This document shows, piece by piece, positions 13,622-20,188 of a stretch of DNA of 20,188 nt. The number at the start of each line of letters is the position of its first letter. Position 1 is the first letter of the stretch. The notes under the pieces were generated by a model, which saw nothing but the letters and a program-made list of their open reading frames with translations, had not been told where the DNA came from and did not search any database. The DNA is from Clostridia bacterium (lineage in GTDB: Bacteria; Bacillota; DULZ01): positions 1 through 20,188 of the forward strand of contig JAAYOX010000141.1 in assembly GCA_012520135.1 (NCBI GenBank), written 5' to 3'. Position numbers and translations under genes: made by a program.

Positions 13622-15154
13622 TTAAATAGTTTGCCGGTCAAGGAAACGATATTGAAGTGCTTCTGCAATGTGACTGCCGGTGATCAGTTCACTTCCTTCC
13701 AGGTCAGCAATTGTACGGGCTATTTTAATCAATCGATGATGAGCACGCATACTCAAGCCCAACTGGGCAAAAGCCCTGTGCAGCAGTTTGGTCCCCTCTT
13801 CGTTCACAGGACAAAATTCCTGCACCATAGGTCCCTTTATCTGGGCATTACAATACAGGCCATGACTCCTCAAACGCTCCGTCTGGCGCCGGCGAGCAAC
13901 TGTAACCCGCTCCCTGACCGCCTGGGCATCCTCTCCATTGTCCTCTGCTTGGAGTTCTTCGAGAGACAGCCTTGGCACTTCCATTTGCAAGTCAATCCGA
14001 TCCAGCAAAGGTCCGGATAGCTTGTTCCGGTATTTCTGAATTTGGTAGGGGGTGCAGTTGCATTCCCGTTCCCGATCTCCGTAATAACCGCACGGACAAG
14101 GATTTGCTGTTGCGACCAGCATAAAATCAGCGGGATAATCATAGGATGCCTGGACTCTGGTCACCGTGATCCGACGGTCCTCTAAAGGCTGGCGCAATGC
14201 CTCCAGCACGTCCCGCCGGAACTCTAAAAGCTCATCTAAAAACAGAATACCGTGGGTGGCTAAACTAAGTTCTCCCGGCTTAGGTGTTCTGCCTCCCCCA
14301 ATCACACTTGCCGTTGAAGCTGTATGATGGGGCGTTCGAAAAGGCCTTTCCACGATTAAGGGATGTTCTCTCGTTAAAAGACCGGCAACGCTGTAAATCC
14401 GGCTGACCTCCAAAGCCTCTTGTAATCCCAGAGGAGGCAAAATAGAAGTGAGGCTCCGGGCAAGAAGTGTCTTTCCCGCTCCGGGGGGACCCATCAACAG
14501 TACATTATGTCCTCCTGCCGCAGCGATTTCCAAGCCCCGTTTGACTCCCCCTTGGCCCCGGATCATATCAAATTCAGCACCATTTGGTTTAGCCCTGAGA
14601 AAGAAATCTTCAGGATTCACCGTTAAAGGCTCAATAGTGAGCTCACCATTTAGAAAAGAGACCAGTTCCCTTAAGTCAGAAACAGCTACTATTTTAGCGT
14701 TTTTAATCAGCCCGGCCTCATGGCCGTTGTCTATGGGTACTATCAATTGTTCTCCTCGATTACTTTGGGCTAAATGCCAAGCCATGGACAGAGCCCCGGG
14801 GATACTTCTCAAATCTCCCTTTAGGGATAATTCCCCAATAAAAAAGCAATCTTGCCAAAGATCACTGTTTAACTGACCGGTGCAGGCCAAAATGCCTACA
14901 GCAATAGGAAGGTCAAAGCCCGGGCCCTCCTTCTTTAGATCTGCCGGTGCCAGGTTGACGGTAATCCGTTTGGCAGGAAACTCAAAACCTGAATTCTTGA
15001 TGGCAGTCCTGACTCTTTCCTTTGATTCCCTGACAGCAGTGTCAGGTAAACCAACCAGATCAAAACTGGGCAATCCTGAAGACACATCCACCTCTACTTG
15101 AATTTTTGCGGCTTCCATTCCTGCTAACGTCAGGGATTTAACAAGTGCCAGCAC
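13622..15154 (-). CDS. comM: ComM/YifB-family AAA+ Mg-chelatase-like ATPase
   Basis: Hexameric helicase-like ATPase; in Vibrio and other naturally competent bacteria ComM promotes branch migration during integration of transforming DNA. The 510-residue product shows the N-terminal Lon-like domain (VDVSSGLPSFDLVGLPDTAVRESKERVR, then LAPADLKKEGPGFDLP, residues 20-165), Walker A GPPGAGKT (222-229), RPFRTPHHTAS, Walker B GILFLDELLEF, the cysteine cluster NPCPCGYYGDRERECNC, and SGPLLDRIDL. The start is GTG 15154, seven bases after GGGGAG, with MLALVKSLTLAGMEA matching the family. Follows yraN with a 94-base gap and precedes the peptide gene and dprA, the usual yraN-comM-dprA neighbourhood. Function in this organism is inferred. 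Confidence 0.94.
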   Translation of the reverse strand: MLALVKSLTLAGMEAAKIQVEVDVSSGLPSFDLVGLPDTAVRESKERVRTAIKNSGFEFPAKRITVNLAPADLKKEGPGFDLPIAVGILACTGQLNSDLWQDCFFIGELSLKGDLRSIPGALSMAWHLAQSNRGEQLIVPIDNGHEAGLIKNAKIVAVSDLRELVSFLNGELTIEPLTVNPEDFFLRAKPNGAEFDMIRGQGGVKRGLEIAAAGGHNVLLMGPPGAGKTLLARSLTSILPPLGLQEALEVSRIYSVAGLLTREHPLIVERPFRTPHHTASTASVIGGGRTPKPGELSLATHGILFLDELLEFRRDVLEALRQPLEDRRITVTRVQASYDYPADFMLVATANPCPCGYYGDRERECNCTPYQIQKYRNKLSGPLLDRIDLQMEVPRLSLEELQAEDNGEDAQAVRERVTVARRRQTERLRSHGLYCNAQIKGPMVQEFCPVNEEGTKLLHRAFAQLGLSMRAHHRLIKIARTIADLEGSELITGSHIAEALQYRFLDRQTI

Positions 15155-15248
15155 CTAACCACTCCCCTACCGGGACTGCTCATATAATTAACGCAATATT
15201 TAGATAAATAGATTTGACATAAACCCTTGGAATACCTTTTTCCCAACC

Positions 15249-15602
15249 CTAAAAAGCGTTTCGAAATAGTTCTAACTGGCATTCTTCGTTATTCAACAAG
15301 ATGGACACTACGTCAAACCGGTATTTACTATAAAGGGGCCTTTTTTCAGCTAGATAATGCAGGGCAATCTTTCTGATGCGAAATTGTTTGGAACGGGTAA
15401 TGCTCTCCTGTGGCAAACCGAAAGCCAGATTCGTTCGGGTTTTGACTTCAATAAAGACTAAATCTTCATTATCACAAGCAATAATGTCAATTTCCCCTAA
15501 TAAGCACCGGTAGTTTCTCGCCAGGATTTTATATCCTTGTTCCTCCAAGTACTTAGCAGCTATCTCTTCTCCCCGGTTCCCCAAAACCTTCCGTTTGTCC
15601 AC
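15249..15602 (-). CDS. yraN: UPF0102 family endonuclease-like protein YraN
   Basis: Small protein of the UPF0102 family with a PD-(D/E)xK nuclease fold; cellular role not established. With GTG 15602 as start (nine bases from GGAGG) it is 117 residues, the normal family length, beginning VDKRKVLGNRGEEIAAKYLEE. Catalytic-type residues are present: Glu16-region helix, GEIDIIA (Glu37, Asp39) and FIEVKTR (Glu52, Lys54). The frame stays open upstream to 15731, but those codons cover a stem-loop and have no family similarity, so I reject the longer form. It heads the comM-dprA side of the window after a hairpin-rich gap. The gene usually sits near rnhB; here the nuo operon is its upstream neighbour. 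Confidence 0.93.
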   Translation of the reverse strand: MDKRKVLGNRGEEIAAKYLEEQGYKILARNYRCLLGEIDIIACDNEDLVFIEVKTRTNLAFGLPQESITRSKQFRIRKIALHYLAEKRPLYSKYRFDVVSILLNNEECQLELFRNAF

Positions 15603-15691
15603 AATGTGTTGCCTCCTTTGTAGATAACATACTAAAACAAGGTAGCAACGAAATAATAAGTTACCTGTATTAAGAATAAACCTATTTTTTC

Positions 15692-15713
15692 GGCCTATCC
15701 CGGGAGATAGGCC
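15692..15713 (-). other. Stem-loop in the yraN upstream region
   Basis: Perfect 8-bp stem GGCCTATC / GATAGGCC with a 6-base loop, about 90 bases before the yraN start. On the minus strand it is followed by GAAAAAATAGG, not U, so it is not a terminator; a leader structure or processing site is possible. Confidence 0.5.
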
Positions 15714-15809
15714 ACTGCTTGTTGACGACAAACTATATAATCCTGTCTTGAAATTTAATAAACCTAATTTTCATCCTTCTGCCGGTACCGCACAGGCGGC
15801 ATAGGGGTC

Positions 15810-15866
15810 TAACCGGTGTTAATCGTAAACGACAGACGAATTCAATCCTTCGATTAACACCGGTTA
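15810..15866 (-). repeat. Short palindromic repeat element, copy 2 (57 bp)
   Basis: Perfect 16-bp inverted repeat TAACCGGTGTTAATCG (15810-15825) and its complement (15851-15866) around a 25-base loop. It is homologous to the element at 4725-4926 and lies in the opposite orientation. Conserved blocks are GTTAATCG, AGACGAA, AATTCA.. CCTTCGATTAACA and, outside the arm, TTTGTCGACAGCCTG (15871-15885). Relative to copy 1 it lacks 143 bases of the central part. The arm differences from copy 1 (CCGG for TCGA) occur on both sides, preserving pairing. Confidence 0.75.
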
Positions 15867-15948
15867 ATCCTTTGTCGACAGCCTGCAGCCTATCCTGAAA
15901 GACAGACCGACAAAAGTATCAAGCAAATAACTCTAAGATGTCAATGGA

Positions 15949-17394
15949 CTAAAATGGGAAGAAACTATAACCTACATTCATAGCCAGATCCAGGAGCGGT
16001 GTGGGATAAACACCGAAAAAGATTACGGCAACCAAACAGATGACCAGAGCAATTTGAGTGCTGGCGGAAACAGAGATTGGCTTGGCTTCTCTATTTGGTG
16101 TTCCTAAATACATGGCTTTGGCAACAATCAGGTAGTAGTAAACCGACACCATGCTCATCATTATCCCTACAAAGGCTAACCAAACCATGCCTTTCTCAAT
16201 AACAGCCATAAACAGGTAGAACTTGCTGACAAAACCTGCTACCGGCGGTATTCCCGCTAAAGACAACAAGCACAATAACATGACCGCTGCCAAAAACGGG
16301 GAGGTTTGTGCTAACCCGCTGTAATCTTTAATCTCATCGCTACCGGTAGAATTCTTAACTACTATGGCTACCGCAAAAGCACCTATATTAGCAAATACGT
16401 ACAAGATAGAGTGGAACAGAAGTGCTCCAACGCCCAAGGAAGAGAAAGCTACTAATCCAAACAGAATGTAACCTGCCTGGGCTACACTGGAAAAGGCCAG
16501 CATTCTCTTAATATTACTTTGGGGAATAGCAATCAGGTTGCCTACGACTACCGTAATAGCCGTAAGAACCACCACAATTGTGATCCAGTAAGGCTGCAGT
16601 TCCGGCAAAGCAATCAAGAAAACCCTGACAAATGCAGCCAAGCCGGCAGCTTTAGAAGCAACCGCCAGGAATGCTGTCACCGGAGTTGGTGCTCCCTCGT
16701 AAATATCAGGGGACCACATGTGAAACGGAACAGCAGACACTTTAAAACCGAAACCGGCAACCAGGAAAACGATTCCCAAGAGCAACAAAGGAGAGGCACC
16801 GCTTAGGGTTAGTCTTGGCACCATGTCCGCAATAATGGTAGTACCGGTAAAACCAAACACTAAACTCAATCCATAGAGCAATACAGCAGAGGACATGGCT
16901 CCTAAGATTACATATTTGACACCGGCTTCCGATGACTTGGCTTCTTTCTTCTGATAACCCACCAAAATCACGAAAGTAATAGTCATCAATTCCAGGCCAA
17001 TATACAAGGTAACCAAGTCACCTGCACCGGCCAGAATCATCATACCCAAAGTAGCAGCCACCAGCAGAGCATAAAACTCCCCTTGGTTACGCTCCAGCGT
17101 ATTGACATAATCTTTGGCAGCTAAAGCTACAATAATAGCCGCGGTTAAAAAGAGGAACCGGAAAAACACCGTGTAAGGATCTACGATGTAAATTCCTCCA
17201 AATAGGGATGCATTTTCATGCCAATAAAGGAAGTTTAGCAACCAAATGCCTACCAAACCGGCAACCGTTAAAAAGCTGATCCCTTTAGCTTGTTCTCTAG
17301 GCACCACCAAGCCTACAATCAGCAGGCCTATGGCCAAGATAGCTGTAGCAATTTCCGGCATCATCAAAGCAAAATCGGCAAGCTGAATCTGCAT
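15949..17394 (-). CDS. nuoN: NADH-quinone oxidoreductase subunit N
   Basis: Antiporter-like membrane-arm subunit of complex I, one of three proton channels. The 481-residue product is about 14 hydrophobic segments long, the family's usual size. The residues known to form the proton path are in place: Glu135 in TM5 (LYIGLELMTIT), Lys218 in TM7 (GFGFKVSAVPFHMWSPD), Lys248 in TM8 (AVASKAAGL) and Lys391 in TM12 (PPVAGFVSKFYLF). The ATG at 17394 overlaps the nuoM stop (TAATG), with GGGGG nine bases upstream. It is the last gene of the operon. No electron-input subunits are in the window, so the donor (NADH, ferredoxin or F420-like) cannot be told. Confidence 0.97.
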   Translation of the reverse strand: MQIQLADFALMMPEIATAILAIGLLIVGLVVPREQAKGISFLTVAGLVGIWLLNFLYWHENASLFGGIYIVDPYTVFFRFLFLTAAIIVALAAKDYVNTLERNQGEFYALLVAATLGMMILAGAGDLVTLYIGLELMTITFVILVGYQKKEAKSSEAGVKYVILGAMSSAVLLYGLSLVFGFTGTTIIADMVPRLTLSGASPLLLLGIVFLVAGFGFKVSAVPFHMWSPDIYEGAPTPVTAFLAVASKAAGLAAFVRVFLIALPELQPYWITIVVVLTAITVVVGNLIAIPQSNIKRMLAFSSVAQAGYILFGLVAFSSLGVGALLFHSILYVFANIGAFAVAIVVKNSTGSDEIKDYSGLAQTSPFLAAVMLLCLLSLAGIPPVAGFVSKFYLFMAVIEKGMVWLAFVGIMMSMVSVYYYLIVAKAMYLGTPNREAKPISVSASTQIALVICLVAVIFFGVYPTPLLDLAMNVGYSFFPF

Positions 17395-18923
17395 TAGAAA
17401 ATACCCCCTATCTCAGCCGCAGCAGAAATTTTGGCTACCAAGGGTCCAATTCCCACGTTAATGGTATCCATTAAAAGGGAGGGGAAAACACCGAACAGGA
17501 TTAACACGCCAATTAAAATCACGATAGGCACCATTTCTACTCCCTGAGCATCAGTAAGATGATCCCACTTGGGATTACGCGGTCCAAAGAACACCTTTGC
17601 AACCACTCTCAGTACATAGATCGCCGTAATAACCACCCCGAAGATGGCCAAAATGGACAACACCCGGAAATGCAGCCAGCCAAACAATACTTTCTCCACT
17701 TCCCAGGATCCTAAAAAGATTAGCGCTTCTGCCGCAAAGTTATTCAGTCCAGGAAGCCCCAGTGAAGCTAAACCGCCGATGAGGAAACCTGAAGCAACTT
17801 TAGGCATTTGGTGAGCCAGGCCACCAAACGCAGCGATTTCACGGGTATGAGCCTTATGATACACATTACCTACCAAAGCAAAGAAGAGGGCCGTCATGAT
17901 ACCATGGGCAAACATCTGAGCAACTGCTCCGTCTAAACTCATATAGTTTAGAGAAGCAATGCCTAGCAATACGTATCCCATATGGCTGACGCTGGAATAA
18001 CCGATAACAAACTTCAGGTCTTTTTGGACCATTGCTACCATGGCTCCGTATACTACGTTGACGATACATAAAACGGCAATCAACGGTGCCCAGTATTTAG
18101 CCCCCAAGGGGAACAGGAATACCCCTGCTCTGATTAAACCATAACCACCCAGTTTCATCAGGACCCCGGCGTGAAGCATACTCACAGCAGTGGGCGCAGC
18201 TACGTGACCGTCAGGAGACCAAGTATGCAGCGGCCACATTGGTACCAGGAAGCCGAAACCGATCATCATCAGGAAGAAAGCAAACTTTTGGAAAGCTAAG
18301 TCAAACTCAACAGTGCCTAAGGTCATAATGTCAAAGGTGAAGAAGCCCAATTGTGCCTTGGCATATAGCCCTAAGGCAATGATACCGATTAAAGCAAAAG
18401 CACTACCCACCAGCAAATAAAGGGTCAGCTTCATGGCTGCGTATTCCTTACGGGTGCTGCCCCAAACGCCGATGAGAATATACATAGGTACTACGGCTAC
18501 TTCGAAGAACAGGTAGAACCAGAACAAATCTCTGGAGACAAAGACACCGAATACCCCAGCCACCAAAACCAACAAGAAAATGAAAAACTCTTTAACACGA
18601 CTATGCATATCCCAGGAAGCAAAGACCCCGGTAAAGATTACAATGGCTGTCAACAGCACCAGAGGAAGACTCATGCCGTCTACGCCCAGGGATAAGTTAA
18701 TACCAAATCGTTCTACCCAAGCAAACTCTTGGATAAACTGAAATCCACCGGTAGTTTTATCGTAAACCAGATAAGCATAGATTGACAAAACCAAAGAAAC
18801 AAAAGTGGAAATGGCAGCCGTAATTTTGATAACTCGTTCATCCTTTTCGGGAATGAGTAGGATTACCAGTGCTCCAATAACGGGGGCTAGAACGATAGTA
18901 AGTAAAATTGGAAAATCGCCCAT
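17394..18923 (-). CDS. nuoM: NADH-quinone oxidoreductase subunit M, TM7 lysine absent
   Basis: Central antiporter-like subunit of complex I. The 509-residue product has the family length and landmarks: Glu141 in TM5 (WFYLFFEVAVVPMYILIGVWG), Lys257 in TM8 (HAGVLMKLGGYGLIR) and Glu399 in TM12 (LPGLNNFAAEALIF). The TM7 segment reads GFGFLVPMWPLHTWSPDGH. Aligning PLHxW with E. coli NuoM (KMPVVPLHGWLPDAH) puts Leu226 where E. coli has the channel lysine Lys234. Its partners NuoL and NuoN in this same operon keep their TM7 lysines. Starts at ATG 18923, overlapping the nuoL stop by one base, with GGAGGG five bases upstream inside nuoL. The frame is intact, so the substitution is not a sequencing frameshift. 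Confidence 0.97.
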   Translation of the reverse strand: MGDFPILLTIVLAPVIGALVILLIPEKDERVIKITAAISTFVSLVLSIYAYLVYDKTTGGFQFIQEFAWVERFGINLSLGVDGMSLPLVLLTAIVIFTGVFASWDMHSRVKEFFIFLLVLVAGVFGVFVSRDLFWFYLFFEVAVVPMYILIGVWGSTRKEYAAMKLTLYLLVGSAFALIGIIALGLYAKAQLGFFTFDIMTLGTVEFDLAFQKFAFFLMMIGFGFLVPMWPLHTWSPDGHVAAPTAVSMLHAGVLMKLGGYGLIRAGVFLFPLGAKYWAPLIAVLCIVNVVYGAMVAMVQKDLKFVIGYSSVSHMGYVLLGIASLNYMSLDGAVAQMFAHGIMTALFFALVGNVYHKAHTREIAAFGGLAHQMPKVASGFLIGGLASLGLPGLNNFAAEALIFLGSWEVEKVLFGWLHFRVLSILAIFGVVITAIYVLRVVAKVFFGPRNPKWDHLTDAQGVEMVPIVILIGVLILFGVFPSLLMDTINVGIGPLVAKISAAAEIGGIF

Positions 18924-20188
18924 TATATCCCTCCTAACACGGGTACTGCCAAGACCAGAGCAATAACTACCACAGCAGCAAAAATAACTAAAGCATAATT
19001 CTGCATATTTCCTGTCTGGATGAAACGCATTCTCGCACCCATGGCCCGGATCCCATCTGCGAGGCCGTCAGCAATACCATCCACAATCTTCCGGTCACAC
19101 CAACGGCAAGCATCTGCAATACCTAACATCACATGATCAAAAAACCATTGATAGACCTCATCAATATAATACTTGTTATATAGTAGCGTATGAATGGGAC
19201 GGAAGCGGTTGGCCAAGGCCTCTGCAGAAATGGCCTTTTTACCGTAAATCAGCCAAGCTAACCAGATTCCGGCTAACGCCACAATTGTGGACATAACCAT
19301 AATCGCATAGTTGGGATGGGGATGATGGGGCTCCCCATAATAGACCCATTCAGCAAACCCGCTGGGGGTAAAAGGCGTTCCGATAAATCCTGAAAAGATG
19401 GCAAAAACACTCAATATAATCAGAGGCACTGTCATAACCCAAGGTGATTCATGAGCATCACTGCCAGGCTGTTCCTCTCCGAAAAAGGTAACAAAAATCA
19501 GGCGGAACATGTAAAAAGCAGTCATAAATGCCACCGACAAACCTAAGATCAGGAACAACGGTCCTAATATCGGAATACCAAAATAGTCCCCGGCACCAAG
19601 CGCTGTCAGTAAAATTTCATCCTTACTCCAAAAACCGGCTAAGGGGAAAATTCCCGCCAGGGCTAATGAACCGATGATAAAGGTCCAAGTGGTCACCTTC
19701 ATTTTTTTGCTCAAGCCGCCCATTTCAAATATATCCTGGGTATGAACAGCATGAATCACACTACCTGCTCCAAGAAATAGCAATGCTTTAAAGAAAGCAT
19801 GAGTAGTAAGGTGGAACATACCTGCCGTAATGCTACCCAGACCTATGGCCATTACCATGTAGCCCAACTGGCTCATCGTGGAAAATGCCAGAATTCTCTT
19901 GATATCTCTCTGGACCAATCCAATACTGGCGGCAAAAATGGAAGAGAAACCACCAATCAATGCCACAATAATTAAGGCTGTAGTAGCACTTTCAAATAAC
20001 ACAAATCCTCTCGCCAACAGATAGACACCGGCGGCCACCATGGTTGCGGCGTGGATTAAAGCACTCACCGGAGTAGGACCTTCCATAGCGTCAGGCAACC
20101 ATACATGGAGAGGGAATTGAGCCGATTTGGCAATAGGACCTACAAAGATCAACAAAGCAACAATGGTAAGCAACGCTTCATTGGTATA
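18923..20188 (-). CDS. nuoL: NADH-quinone oxidoreductase subunit L, 5' end outside window
   Basis: Distal proton-pumping subunit of complex I. The C-terminal 421 residues are present, and the frame is open through the window edge (the TTG at 20173 is an internal Leu codon, not the start). About 200 N-terminal residues are missing compared with the roughly 610-650 of full NuoL. Visible landmarks are the TM7 lysine in GPIAKSAQFPLHVWLPDAMEGPTPVSALIHAATM, KRILAFSTMSQLGYM, HAFFKALLFLGAGSVIH, the TM12 lysine in FPLAGFWSKDEILL, and the histidine-containing C-terminal part that in NuoL carries the long lateral helix and last membrane span (ALVIFAAVVVIALVLAVPVL). Ends in TAATG shared with nuoM. The L-M-N order is the standard end of nuo operons. 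Confidence 0.96.
   Translation of the reverse strand, partial: YTNEALLTIVALLIFVGPIAKSAQFPLHVWLPDAMEGPTPVSALIHAATMVAAGVYLLARGFVLFESATTALIIVALIGGFSSIFAASIGLVQRDIKRILAFSTMSQLGYMVMAIGLGSITAGMFHLTTHAFFKALLFLGAGSVIHAVHTQDIFEMGGLSKKMKVTTWTFIIGSLALAGIFPLAGFWSKDEILLTALGAGDYFGIPILGPLFLILGLSVAFMTAFYMFRLIFVTFFGEEQPGSDAHESPWVMTVPLIILSVFAIFSGFIGTPFTPSGFAEWVYYGEPHHPHPNYAIMVMSTIVALAGIWLAWLIYGKKAISAEALANRFRPIHTLLYNKYYIDEVYQWFFDHVMLGIADACRWCDRKIVDGIADGLADGIRAMGARMRFIQTGNMQNYALVIFAAVVVIALVLAVPVLGGI

Larger units (their letters stand above)
15603..15948. other. Hairpin-rich gene-free region between nuoN and yraN
   Basis: 346 bases with no supportable gene but at least four inverted repeats: 15692-15713 (8-bp stem), 15788-15799 (CCGC/GCGG), the palindromic repeat copy 2 at 15810-15866, and CCTTTGTCG 15869-15877 with CGACAAAAG 15908-15916 (one mismatch). 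None is followed by a U-tract on the minus strand, so I find no standard terminator for the nuo operon here. A promoter for yraN is expected in this gap but no convincing box pair stands out. Confidence 0.8.

Noticed and set aside
15603..15731. N-terminal extension of YraN (160-codon open frame)
   Set aside because: Covers a stem-loop, no family similarity, and GTG 15602 has a well-placed GGAGG and gives the usual length.
15806..15871. Integron attC-like site (GTCTAAC ... GTTAATC)
   Set aside because: Only one end fits RYYYAAC/GTTRRRY, the stem is perfect rather than having the extrahelical bases attC needs, and there is no integrase or cassette array.

Overview
The window reads as chromosomal DNA of an anaerobic or energy-versatile Bacillota, most likely a Clostridia member of the Peptococcaceae/Desulfotomaculum-like kind. 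That placement is inferred from gene order and family content: the Bacillota-specific regulator CodY next to hslUV/xerC/trmFO/topA/dprA, a clostridial 2[4Fe-4S] ferredoxin, short EF-Ts, and a complex I (nuo) operon. Every gene I can support lies on the minus strand, so transcription runs from high to low coordinates. I see no rRNA, tRNA, CRISPR array, intact insertion sequence or prophage.

Layout in transcription order. (1) 20188-15949: the 3' end of a nuo operon, nuoL (5' end outside the window), nuoM and nuoN, each overlapping the next by one base (TAATG). (2) 15948-15603: a gene-free, hairpin-rich gap holding the short copy of a palindromic repeat. (3) yraN and comM (15602-13622). (4) An unannotated 38-codon membrane-peptide gene with its own extended -10 promoter and terminator (13584-13401). 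(5) dprA (13320-12229) with a terminator on its stop codon. (6) topA-trmFO-xerC-hslV-hslU-codY (promoter near 12203, terminator 4977-4951), a classic Bacillota block. (7) A second gene-free gap (about 4950-4621) with the long copy of the palindromic repeat and an operator-like palindrome. (8) rpsB-tsf with a clear promoter, a foldable leader and a terminator. (9) pyrH-frr-ferredoxin-uppS-cdsA, running off the left edge.

Functionally the window combines proton-pumping membrane arm subunits, DNA uptake and recombination (comM, dprA, xerC), topology (topA), tRNA modification (trmFO), ATP-dependent proteolysis (hslVU), nutrient sensing (codY), translation (rpsB, tsf, frr), pyrimidine nucleotide supply (pyrH) and lipid-carrier/phospholipid synthesis (uppS, cdsA).

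The least ordinary content is non-coding. A pair of homologous palindromic elements (4725-4926 and 15810-15866, in opposite orientation) share conserved ends. Their inverted-repeat arms differ between copies by paired, compensating changes, and the middle is 168 bp in one and 25 bp in the other. Both sit in gaps that flank the dprA-codY housekeeping block. Other points worth a look are a NuoM lacking the usual TM7 lysine, the 38-aa peptide gene, a TTG-started ferredoxin gene between frr and uppS, and the rpsB leader.
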